Shown here piece after piece: positions 37,643 through 49,200 of a stretch of 64,000 nucleotides of DNA (positions within the stretch are counted from its first letter, which is position 1; each line of letters opens with the position of its first letter). The translations under genes were made by a program, and so were the position numbers. Where the stretch lies: the NCBI RefSeq assembly GCF_902459465.1, contig NC_047082.1, positions 10,414,545 to 10,478,544 on the forward strand, read 5' to 3'. The notes beneath the pieces are model-generated. The model was not told the origin of the DNA and did not search any database. It saw only the letters and a list, made by a program, of their open reading frames with translations. This stretch comes from Asterias rubens. Taxonomy: Eukaryota; Echinodermata; Asteroidea; Forcipulatida; Asteriidae.

Positions 37643-38346
37643 CCTCAACACATGCACTGGTGATAGGTACTACTATAAATGTCATTTGCGAGTTAGATTT
37701 TGAGAAACTACGACTTTCTTTGTCACAAGTGACAACATTTTGAGGATCTTAAACTAAGACAGTTGCTACATGTATTGTGAGAAGTTAATTTTCTTCCCTC
37801 TGTTTAAACATTGGAATTGATTATCTCCCCCAGTGCTTCCAGAAATCAAAAAAAGATTGTACTAAGATTAATTTGTTTTTAACATAATTTTTGTTTGTGC
37901 CAAAGAATTTTTCTAGTCACAATTCAGAATTAGAATTGTCATGTTTTGTTCTATGTATAAGGAAATAGCTATTTGGAGTCTACTAATTGATGTTTACTAA
38001 TTCCTCAATCAGTGTCAATTAAAACATAAATCAGTCTCATTACAGGCTATTAAAGACTTCTTATTTGAGTCTGGTCTGGTTCCCTGCCCTTACTGCGAGG
38101 ATAAGAACAGGTGTTGCCTTTATATGTAAATATATATATACCTTGGATTTAATTGTGCGTCTCCAGAAAAGTCCAGCATTTTCTTCAAATGCCGGCCAAA
38201 TATTTAAAACATCACAAGAGGTAAGTCCAGGCATTTTATGCAATTTTGGCCAAACACTGAAAAAATCCAAGGGCCTTTTATCAAACTTGTGCAAGGGGTA
38301 AGTCAAGGCGTTTTATAATTTTTTCACAATGGGGGAATTTATCAAA

Positions 38347-38452
38347 AGGCTAATTTTGCTTGTGAATTTATCAAATTTTGCACACACAAACAAAGGCTAT
38401 AGCCTTGTACATTTCTCTGCAAAATTTGATAAATTCACAAGCAAATAGCCTT
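38347..38452. repeat. Hairpin at the left edge of the satellite array
   Basis: The left arm (38347-38382, containing TTGTGAATTTATCAAATTTT) is the near-perfect inverse of the right arm (38418-38452, AAAATTTGATAAATTCACAA). The loop holds the first AAGGCTATAGCCTT. The right arm is the array monomer sequence itself. Confidence 0.85.
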
Positions 38453-41400
38453 GTACATTTTTGTGCAAATGTTGATCAATTCACTAGCCTTGTACATTTT
38501 TGTGCAAATGTTGATCAATTCACAAGGCTATAGCCTTATACATTTTTGTGCAAATGTTGATCAATTCACAAGGCTATAGCCTTATACATTTTTGTGCAAA
38601 TGTTGATCAATTCACAAGGCTATAGCCTTATACATTTTTGTACAAAATTTGATAAATTCACAAGGCTTATAGCCTTATACATTTTTGTGCAAATGTTGAT
38701 CAATTCACAAGGCTATAGCCTTGTACATTTTTGTACAAAATTTGATAAATTCACAAGGCTATAGCCTTATACATTTTTGTACAAAATTTGATAAATTCAC
38801 AAGGCTTATAGCCTTATACATTTTTGTGCAAATGTTGATCAATTCACAAGGCTATAGCCTTGTACATTTTTGTACAAAATTTGATAAATTCACAAGGCTA
38901 TAGCCTTATACATTTTTGTGCAAATGTTGATCAATTCACAAGGCTATAGCCTTGTACATTTTTGTACAAAATTTGATAAATTCACAAGGCTATAGCCTTA
39001 TACATTTTTGTGCAAATGTTGATCAATTCACAAGGCTATAGCCTTGTACATTTTTGTACAAAATTTGATAAATTCACAAGGCTATAGCCTTGTACATTTT
39101 TGTACAAAAATTTGATAAATTCACAAGGCTATAATAGCCTTATACATTTTTGTGCAAATGTTGATCAATTCACAAGGCTATATATAGCCTTGTAAATTTT
39201 TGTACAAAATTTGATAAATTCACAAGGCTATAGCCTTGTACATTTTTGTACAAATGTTGATCAATTCATAAGGCTATAGCCTTATACATTTTTGTGCAAA
39301 TGTTGATCAATTCACAAGGCTATATATAGCCTTGTAAATTTTTGTACAAAATTTGATAAATTCACAAGGCTTTAGCCTTATACATTTTTGTGCAAATGTT
39401 GATCAATTCACAAGGCTATAGCCTTGTACATTTTTGTACAAATGTTGATCAATTCACAAGGCTATAGCCTTGTACATTTTTGTACAAAATATGATAAATT
39501 CACAAGGCTTATAGCCTTATACATTTTTGTGCAAATGTTGATCAATTCACAAGGCTAAAGCCTTGTACTTTTTTGTACAAATTTTGATAAATTCACAAGG
39601 CTATAGCCTTATACATTTTTGTGAAAATGTTGATCAATTCACAAGGCTATAGCCTTGTACATTTTTGTGCAAATGTTGATCAATTCACAAGGCTATATAT
39701 AGCCTTGTAAATTTTTGTACAAAATTTGATAAATTCACAAGGCTATAGCCTTGTACATTTTTGTGCAAATGTTGATCAATTCACAAGGCCTTGTACATTT
39801 TGTACAAAATTTGATAAATTCACATTTTGTAAATTTTTGTACAAAATTTGATAAATTCACAATGCTATAGCCTTATACATTTTTGTGCAAATGTTGATAA
39901 ATTCGCAAGGCTATAGCCTTGTACATTTTTGTACAAAATGTGATAAATTCACAAGGCTATAGCCTTGTACATTTTTGTACAAAAATTTGATAAATTCACA
40001 AGGCTATAATAGCCTTATACATTTTTGTGCAAATGTTGATCAATTCACAAGGCTATATATAGCCTTGTAAATTTGTGTACAAAATTTGATAAATTCACAA
40101 GGCTATAGCCTTGTACATTTTTGTACAAATGTTGATCAATTCATAAGGCTATAGCCTTATACATTTTTGTGCAAATGTTGATCAATTCACAAGGCTATAT
40201 ATAGCCTTGTAAATTTTTGTACAAAATTTGATAAATTCACAAGGCTTATAGCCTTATACATTTTTGTGCAAATGTTGATCAATTCACAAGGCTATATATA
40301 GCCTTGTAAATTTTTGTACAAAATTTGATAAATTCACAAGGCTATATAGCCTTGTAAATTTTTGTACAAAATTTGATAAATTCACAAGGCTATAGCCTTG
40401 TACATTTTTGTACAAATGTTGATCAATTCACAAGGCTATAGCCTTGTACATTTTGTACAAAATTTGATAAATTCACAAGGCTATAGCCTTATACATTTTT
40501 GTGCAAATGTTGATAAACTCACAAGGCTATAGCCTTGTACTTTTTTGTACAAAATTTGATAAATTCACAAGGCTATAGCCTTATACATTTTTGTGAAAAT
40601 GTTGATCAATTCACAAGGCTATAGCCTTGTACATTTTTGTGCAAATGTTGATCAATTCACAAGGCTATATATAGCCTTGTAAATTTTTGGACAAAATTTG
40701 ATAAATTCACAAGGCTATAGCCTTGTACATTTTTGTACAAATGTTGATCAATTCACAAGGCTATAGCCTTGTACATTTTTGTACAAATGTTGATCAATTC
40801 ACAAGGCTATAGCCTTGTACATTTTGTACAAAATTTGATAAATTCACAAGGCTATAGCCTTATACATTTTTGTGCAAATGTTGATAAACTCACAAGGCTA
40901 TAGCCTTGTACTTTTTTGTACAAAATTTGATAAATTCACAAGGCTATAGCCTTATACATTTTTGTGCAAATGTTGATCAATTCACAAGGCTATAGCCTTG
41001 TACATTTTTGTGCAAATGTTGATCAATTCACAAGGCTATATATAGCCTTGTACATTTTTGTACAAAATTTGATAAATTCACAAGGCTATAGCCTTATACA
41101 TTTTTGTGCAAATGTTGATCAATTCACAAGGCTATAGCCTTATACATTTTTGTGCAAATGTTGATAAACTCACAAGGCTATATAGCCTTGTACTTTTTTG
41201 TACAAAATTTGATAAATTCACAAGGCTATAGCCTTATTCATTTTTGTGCAAATGTTGATCAATTCACAAGGCTATAGCCTTGTACATTTTGTACAAAATC
41301 TGATCAATTCACAAGGCTTTAGCCTTGTACATTTTTGTACAAAATTTGATAAAATCACAAGGCTATAGCCTTATACATTTTTGTGCAAATGTTGATCAAT

Positions 41401-44223
41401 TCACAAGGCTAAAGCCTTGTACATTTTTGTGCAAATGTTGATCAATTCACAAGGCCTTGTACATTTTTGTAAAAAAATTGATCAATTCACAAGGCTATAG
41501 CCTTGTACATTTTTGTACAAAATTTGATAAATTCACAAGGCTATAGCCTTGTACATTTTTGTGCAAATGTTGATAAATTCACAAGGCTATAGCCTTGTAC
41601 ATTTTTGTACAAATGTTGATCAATTCACAAGGCTATATATAGCCTTGTAAATTTTTGTACAAAAATTGATCAATTCACAAGGCTATAGCCTTGTACATTT
41701 TTGTACAAAATTTGATAAATTCACATTTTTGTACAAAATGTACAAGGCTATAGCCTTGTACATTTTTGTGCAAATGTTGATAAATTCACATGTTGATAAA
41801 TGTTGATAAATTCACAAGGCTACATTTTTGTACAAAATGTACATTTTTGTAAAAAAATTGATCAATTCACAAGGCTATAGCCTTGTACATTTTTGTACAA
41901 AATTTGATAAATTCACAAGGCTATAGCCTTGTACATTTTTGTACAAAATTTGATAAATTCACAAGGCTATATATAGCCTTGTAAATTTTTGTACAAAAAT
42001 TGATCAATTCACAAGGCTATAGCCTTGTACATTTTTGTACAAAATTTGATAAATTCACAAGGCTATAGCCTTATACATTTTTGTGCAAATGTTGATAAAC
42101 TCACAAGGCTATAGCCTTGTACTTTTTTGTACAAAATTTGATAAATTCACAAGGCTATAGCCTTATACATTTTTGTGCAAATGTTGATCAATTCACAAGG
42201 CTATAGCCTTGTACATTTTTGTGCAAATGTTGATCAATTCACAAGGCTATATATAGCCTTGTAAATTTTTGTACAAAATTTGATAAATTCACAAGGCTAT
42301 AGCCTTATACATTTTTGTGCAAATGTTGATCAATTCACAAGGCTATATATAGCCTTGTAAATTTTTGTACAAAATTTGATAAATTCACAAGGCTATAGCC
42401 TTATACATTTTTGTGCAAATGTTGATCAATTCACAAGGCTATAGCCTTGTACATTTTTGTGCAAATGTTGATCAATTCACAAGGCTATATATAGCCTTGT
42501 ACATTTTTGTACAAAATTTGATAAATTCACAAGGCTATAGCCTTATACATTTTTGTGCAAATGTTGATCAATTCACAAGGCTATAGCCTTATACATTTTT
42601 GTGCAAATGTTGATAAACTCACAAGGCTATAGCCTTGTACTTTTTTGTACAAAATTTGATAAATTCACAAGGCTATAGCCTTATTCATTTTTGTGCAAAT
42701 GTTGATCAATTCACAAGGCTATAGCCTTGTACATTTTGTACAAAATCTGATCAATTCACAAGGCTTTAGCCTTGTACATTTTTGTACAAAATTTGATAAA
42801 ATCACAAGGCTATAGCCTTATACATTTTTGTGCAAATGTTGATCAATTCACAAGGCTAAAGCCTTGTACATTTTTGTGCAAATGTTGATCAATTCACAAG
42901 GCCTTGTACATTTTTGTAAAAAAATTGATCAATTCACAAGGCTATAGCCTTGTACATTTTTGTACAAAATTTGATAAATTCACAAGGCTATAGCCTTGTA
43001 CATTTTTGTGCAAATGTTGATAAATTCACAAGGCTATAGCCTTGTACATTTTTGTACAAATGTTGATCAATTCACAAGGCTATATATAGCCTTGTAAATT
43101 TTTGTACAAAAATTGATCAATTCACAAGGCTATAGCCTTGTACATTTTTGTACAAAATTTGATAAATTCACATTTTTGTACAAAATGTACAAGGCTATAG
43201 CCTTGTACATTTTTGTGCAAATGTTGATAAATTCACATGTTGATAAATGTTGATAAATTCACAAGGCTACATTTTTGTACAAAATGTACATTTTTGTAAA
43301 AAAATTGATCAATTCACAAGGCTATAGCCTTGTACATTTTTGTACAAAATTTGATAAATTCACAAGGCTATAGCCTTGTACATTTTTGTACAAAATTTGA
43401 TAAATTCACAAGGCTATATATAGCCTTGTAAATTTTTGTACAAAAATTGATCAATTCACAAGGCTATAGCCTTGTACATTTTTGTACAAAATTTGATAAA
43501 TTCACAAGGCTATAGCCTTATACATTTTTGTGCAAATGTTGATAAACTCACAAGGCTATAGCCTTGTACTTTTTTGTACAAAATTTGATAAATTCACAAG
43601 GCTATAGCCTTATACATTTTTGTGCAAATGTTGATCAATTCACAAGGCTATAGCCTTGTACATTTTTGTGCAAATGTTGATCAATTCACAAGGCTATATA
43701 TAGCCTTGTAAATTTTTGTACAAAATTTGATAAATTCACAAGGCTATAGCCTTATACATTTTTGTGCAAATGTTGATCAATTCACAAGGCTATAGCCTTG
43801 TACATTTTGTACAAAATTTGATCAATTCACAAGGCTTTTAGCCTTGTACATTTTTGTACAAAATTTGATAAAATCACAAGGCTATAGCCTTATACATTTT
43901 TGTGCAAATGTTGATCAATTCACAAGGCTAAAGCCTAGTACATTTTTGTGCAAATGTTGATCAATTCACAAGGCCTTGTACATTTTTGTAAAAAAATTGA
44001 TCAATTCACAAGGCTATAGCCTTGTACATTTTTGTACAAAATTTGATAAATTCACAAGGCTATAGCCTTGTACATTTTTGTACAAAATTTGATAAATTCA
44101 CAAGGCTATAGCCTTGTACATTTTTGTGCAAATGTTGATCAATTCACAAGGCTATAGCCTTGTACATTTTTGTGAAAATGTTGATAAATTCAACATTTTT
44201 GTACAAAATTTGATAAATTCACA
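38392..44223 (+). repeat. Satellite array of a 46-bp monomer, about 125 copies, cut by an assembly gap
   Basis: Each monomer reads AAGGCTATAGCCTT, a TACATTTTTGTACAA-type segment, then a TTGATAAATTCAC-type segment, totalling 46 bp. Two main variants exist, GTACAAAATTTGATAAATTC and GTGCAAATGTTGATCAATTC, often alternating to give about 92-bp dimers. AAGGCTATAGCCTT is a perfect 14-bp palindrome and TTGTACA..TGTACAA a second one. Longer periods are visible: distinctive blocks at 41401 and 41791 recur at 42848 and 43238 (1,447 bp apart). The right end is unknown because the array runs into N. Because 46 is not a multiple of 3, open frames appear by chance and are not genes. Confidence 0.97.
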
Positions 44224-44323
44224 NNNNNNNNNNNNNNNNNNNNNNNNNNNNNNNNNNNNNNNNNNNNNNNNNNNNNNNNNNNNNNNNNNNNNNNNNNNNN
44301 NNNNNNNNNNNNNNNNNNNNNNN
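44224..44323. other. Assembly gap, 100 N
   Basis: Exactly 100 N, a common placeholder for a gap of unknown size, placed where the satellite could not be closed. Confidence 0.98.
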
Positions 44324-44504
44324 AGCACTACACAGTACACCGTTCCCTCCTTGGCAGTTTTTCCCGCGCTACCAAAAGGAAATTTTTTGAGAATTGCAAT
44401 TTTAATGCGCAGGGAAAAAATTGCGTGGGGGTGCGCTGTGGGGGCTGATGACCACATAGTTCATGAGAATTGTTTCCGTACTGACTTGTCACCAGTTTAG
44501 TTTG

Positions 44505-44507
<3 letters not shown>

Positions 44508-44543
<36 letters not shown>
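44508..44543 (+). repeat. (ATCA)n microsatellite
   Basis: Nine perfect tetranucleotide units, AATCAATCAATC type. Confidence 0.95.
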
Positions 44544-44544
<1 letters not shown>

Positions 44545-45299
44545 GGTCATTTGTGGAGCGCCAAAATCAAGAGTTTGTTCTAAGGCGCCGAGGCACAGTT
44601 GAATGGTTAGTAAGCCTGCTGGAACAGGTGAGCTTTAAGGAGTGTCTTGAATGAGGCGAGTGCAATGAATGTAGGCGATCATTCTGGTCCTACTGTTATT
44701 AATAAGACCACGGAAGAATTACAATGTTTTGGACACTCTGGTACCCCCACCCCTCCTCATTACAAACACAATTACTCTGTTTAACACAACATCTAAAATG
44801 AAACTCAAATAAATTATATTTTTACTTTGTCATTGTTTTATTATCTCTGTAAATCTCTCACAGACAAAATGTTTCCATTCCTAATACTGATACATCTAAA
44901 ACAATATGTAAATGAGAACAAATCACTGATTACTGAAGAGTGACCCACCATTTTAAAATTAATTGACTCTTATCATCAATGAGTTACCAATGATACAACG
45001 CTCAGTGGCTTTTTGTTGGTTTTTTTTATAGTGTGTTTTTCCAAAGCCTGGTCCCAATTCTACAGATTAGCTTATGTAGAGACAACAGTGTCTAACAATT
45101 TACTGCCATGCACAAACAGGCAGGGAACCAGTCACAAATTGTACATGAAAATGTTATTTTGGCTGGTAACCTTGTACTGGTAAGCAAGATTGTTTTGGCT
45201 TAGCTTCTTTTTGTGCTATAAGCAGTTCTATGAAATTGGGCAATGGGAATACTTGTATCACTCAGCAAAGTGAAAAATCTGCGCTTACAATTCATACAA

Positions 45300-45478
45300 G
45301 CATAAGCATATTTCACAGGCTCGCAGGGAATGTTTTCCTGTGTACTTGTGTCAACTTCAAAACAATCAGCTTGCTTGACTTACAAAGCTAGCCCATAATT
45401 TTGGTGCTCAGCTTGTCAGTGAAGAATGGTTGGTGACCCTAAGCGCTGAAGTCTGAGCAGAGCCATGAAACTGGGCCC
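45300..45478. mobile_element. Family E2 foldback, decayed
   Basis: Only the right part is clear: AGCAGAGCCATGAAACTGGG CCC end with CATATTTCACAGGCTCGCAG inside. Confidence 0.6.
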
Positions 45479-45861
45479 TGGTTTTATTGAAGTTAGTCCC
45501 CCCCTAGTGGTTGGCTAACTTGCTCCAAACACATTTGATGAAATTGAGGCTGGCAGGCACACATAGACTGGTTCCCATCACTTACATTTAGTATCAAATA
45601 CATTGATCATACTGGGAACCCAACCAAGATGGCTGCAGCCCGAGATATACGAAAACCCTCTCCACAATTCCACACATTTCCATGGTGCAAAACAACATCA
45701 ATGTCCGATGTCTCACGATAAAAAAAAGCCGAGTAGGATTTGAAACTTTGCATGGTGGGAGTATAATTAGGTTTGATTTGCAGTTGCACCATGTGTAAAA
45801 TATCTTTTGAAAAGAACCAGTGGTTGACAATTCCTCTTTTGAGTAGTGTTGTCAACCACCA

Positions 45862-46104
45862 GGGCCCAATTTCATTGCTCTGCTTACCACCAAATTCTGC
45901 GCTTACGATCACGATTCCCCGCTTACGTGCAAGCGCCGAATTTCTGCGCTACCCTTGTAAGCTATGTAGTAACATGGAGTACGCTACGCAGAAGCAAAAA
46001 TGTGCTACTAATCCGTGAAATACGCTTGCCGTAAGCACAGAGTTCCCTGCTTCCGTACGTGCCGATTCTGTGCTTATGGTAAGCAGAACCATGAAATTGG
46101 GCCC
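45862..46104. mobile_element. Family E2 foldback, complete
   Basis: GGGCCCAATTTCATTGCTCT to AGAACCATGAAATTGGGCCC; inner GATTCCCCGCTTACGTGC and AATACGCTTGCCGTAAGCAC. It ends about 105 bp from the EIF2S1 stop codon, so it may lie in the 3' UTR. Confidence 0.87.
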
Positions 46105-46209
46105 AGTTATTTTCAGAACTCAGAACCAAGACTACTCAAAAGAGATTTACACATGGTGCTACTGCAAACTTATCTAATAAAAAAATTCTATCGACACATT
46201 TTTTGGAAT

Positions 46210-49200
46210 CTATTCATCAGCGTCATCGCCCATCCCTGTTATTTCTTCTTCGTTATCGTCGTCTCCGGCGACCTCGGCGTTAGCCTGTTCCAGTTTCTCA
46301 AGCTGCTTGGCCAATTCAATCTCTTCTGTGTCAGTGACAACCTTCGGCTATAAAAACAAAACAAAATTCTTTTTTTTTTAAATAAAACTGCAGAAATACA
46401 ACACAACAGTTTATATTGTGATACGATCAAGCTAAAGTTAAAGGGTAATGTTAAAAAAAAAATCTGTAAATTTAAATGCCAGAATAAATTTAATTGTATA
46501 AAAAAGAGAGAAAAAAAAACCTGACCAACTCAAAAGGACTTTGTGTAAAACTGGTCAGATTTCCGCATAATATTCTCGCTCTGGCATTTTCCTTTGGAAA
46601 CAATTAGAAATTGTCTTCAAACTCACCGCCATGATGATACTGAAGACACCTCCATTTGCACGGATGGAATTTCTGATTTGCTCAATGGCTTGGTTGAGTT
46701 TCTGTAGTCCGTCTGAGCGTTCCAATGTTTGCGTCGTGATGACGTACTGCGGAGGTGCGATCAAGTTGATCTAAAGATGGAAAAATACGTGTGGAAGAAT
46801 AGGAAATTGGAAGACTTTCGGGGGCACTAGGTGGCAAAAATAGAAGAAGTGTTGCTCCGTGCTCTGACATGACTGACTCATCATATCACTGGCTTGGCAA
46901 TCCTGCTAGGTGAGAGCAGATGTTCCATAAGCCATTTTGAGATATGGAGGACGCAATACTACATCACTGGGTGCGTTCCTGACAAGAGCTAATCGAACGA
47001 TCACTCACCCTCTCGTGGTGATGTCATGTACCTCGGGCCAGCCCCAAGTGGCCCATTCCACAAACAGGGCACTGGGAGCTGACATGGGTGAGCCCCTGAA
47101 ATGACGTCAAAGCTATTCGAATGTACCCGGGGCCAGCCGGGGGCAGACTGGGGTCGACCCAGGGAAGCTTATCAAACGCACCCAGTAAAAGGTTTGGGTA
47201 AATTTGTCTATACACCCAAACCAAACAGTGCACTCCTATCATGTCCTAAGTGTTGAAGAGCTTTAAAGCCCCTTATAAGGGGGTTTTCAAGTGATGGAGC
47301 AGCATCTGTAGCCAATCATGCCAGACAAATCAAATCAGCCAATCAAATAACAGTAGTAATGGCTTCTTATGCAATGCTCATATCTGTCACTCAGCAGGCT
47401 CATCCAGTTATGCTCAAGGCGGTCCAACATTCAGTAATTTTTTTCTGTAAGGTATTGTGGAGCTATGTATCAGGCCGTGTCTGAATTAGCGGCTACAGCT
47501 ACGGCTACGGCTAGACTTCCGCGTCACCATGCGTTGAGGTATAGGACATCCTTAGCAACACCCTTAGTAACAGCCGTAGCCATAGCCGTAGCCGCCAATT
47601 CGGCTTCGGCCTCAGACCTTATTCCTTCACATACATGTAGCACCATGTAATGGTTTACAAGGTGCTGTGGCGCAATATACAGCCAATCAAATCAGGAACA
47701 CCAGGCTTTTTGATAAGTGCACTGGTTTCTTTTACATGCATTACACAACACACCAAACCTACGGCTTTACATCCCCTCTAAAGGAGACAGCAGTAATGGT
47801 GGAGTGTCTTGCATAAGGGCACAAATGTCACGACCTGGAATCCAACCCACACTCTGCTGAACAGAAACACCAGAGCTCGAGTCCAGTGCTCTTATAATTT
47901 GTGTTTATTTGTAGAAACTTTGAACAGCGCTTTGTAACTTTTGTAAAAGGCGCTTTATAAATATTATTGATTATTATAATCCGCTTTGCTTGGCCATGAC
48001 ACGCCACCAGCAGTCAAGCAGGCCATGTTTTTTCTACACAATATTGTATAAAAAAATAATTGTGTATTTCTTAAAGTCACCTGGAAATGGTATTTTTTTA
48101 AAACAAAGCTTTTGTCACTTATATATGTGTTTTGATGAGTGGAATGTGAATAAACAGTTAACTAAGGTTTTAAAAAAATCAGTTCTTATGTTATTTACAA
48201 ATTTAAGAGTAGACCCCGACCCGAGAAGGCGCTGTTCGTGACGTCAAATGAGGCAGACTTTGCCTGTAATGCGTAGAGTAAACACAATTGCAAAGTACAT
48301 GTACGGACCAAGTTGTGAGTTTGTACGTTTCAAAAACGAAATGTACCAACTCACGACTTGGACGTACATGTGCTTTGCGCGTGTGTTTACTATACGCATT
48401 GCAGGCAAAGTCTGCCTCGATTGACGTCACAAAAGGGGTAGGCGGAGTCAGCCCCCCAAACAACTTTATATATTTTTTAAACATATAAATCGTGACAAAC
48501 AATTACTAAAAATATTGTTCTATTGTTCGTAGGCATATACTCTTATGTTTGAAAGAAAAAAAAATCTATTTCCAGGTGACTTTAATAATAATAATTATTT
48601 CTTGATATGAATAACACTACGGCCCCTTTTCATACTTCCTGCGAATGTGAATGCGATACGAATGTTGACGTCACAAATTCTCATTGAAAAATTCGCAGCA
48701 GTTCAACTCTGCTCAACTCACTTGTGAATTTCGCTGCGAAAGGAGGGTTGTGACGTCAAATTCGCTTTCGCATTCGCATTTCGCAGAAAGTATGAACCGG
48801 GCTTAACAGACTAAAAAGACAACAAAGCCCTTGGGAAGCAGAAGACTTACCTTAATGGGCATTTCTTCTGTTGTGAGATCCAAGCCTTTGAACAGGGCTT
48901 CTTTCACTGCATCTATACCGTCGTAGCCATAGCATGCTACCTCAATGTCTGTAGGAAGATGTACATTAACAGTCTTAAAAATTTCACATCATACAAATCA
49001 AGGCATTGAATTGACAAATGGCACCCACAGCATTATGCTAATGACATTCACGCATGGTACAGACACTATTGCTGGACTCGAGTCGCACTCGAGTCGATTT
49101 TATTTTACAAGTGACTTTTGCAACTTTCATTTAAGCCTACGTTCCTTGACATTCTGCATCTTGTCCGGCAGGGCGCCTTGTATGTCGTTGCACGTTAGAA

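Larger units (their letters stand above)
36762..38346. other. Intergenic, 3' of the subtilase
   Basis: No gene recognised. It is mostly two family A copies in opposite orientation (36825 and 37253) followed by unique-looking AT-rich sequence. Two imperfect copies of an AGGTAAGTCCAGGC / GGGTAAGTCAAGGC segment (38220 and 38296) lie just before the satellite array. Confidence 0.65.
44324..46209. other. Intergenic, 3' of EIF2S1
   Basis: No gene seen. Contents: (ATCA)n at 44508-44543; a repeat-like segment with GGCGCCGAGGCACAGTTGAA and GAACAGGTGAGCTTTAAGGA (44560-44700); a segment resembling 26460-26610; a decayed and a complete E2 foldback; and a segment at 45720-45850 with CAGTTGCACCATGTGTAAAA, seen in related form near 23240. 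Confidence 0.65.

Noticed and set aside
38721-38903. Periodic open frame inside the satellite (IFVQ..INSQGYSL repeats)
   Set aside because: A 46-bp unit shifts frame each copy, so stop-free runs across three units arise without selection. No start context or splice signals support it.
38392-44223. CRISPR-like regular array
   Set aside because: There are no unique spacers between repeats; the monomers are contiguous and the genome is eukaryotic.
44114-44500. Open frames on both strands crossing the 100 N
   Set aside because: They exist only because N codons were read as unknown residues; the flanks are satellite and unrelated sequence.
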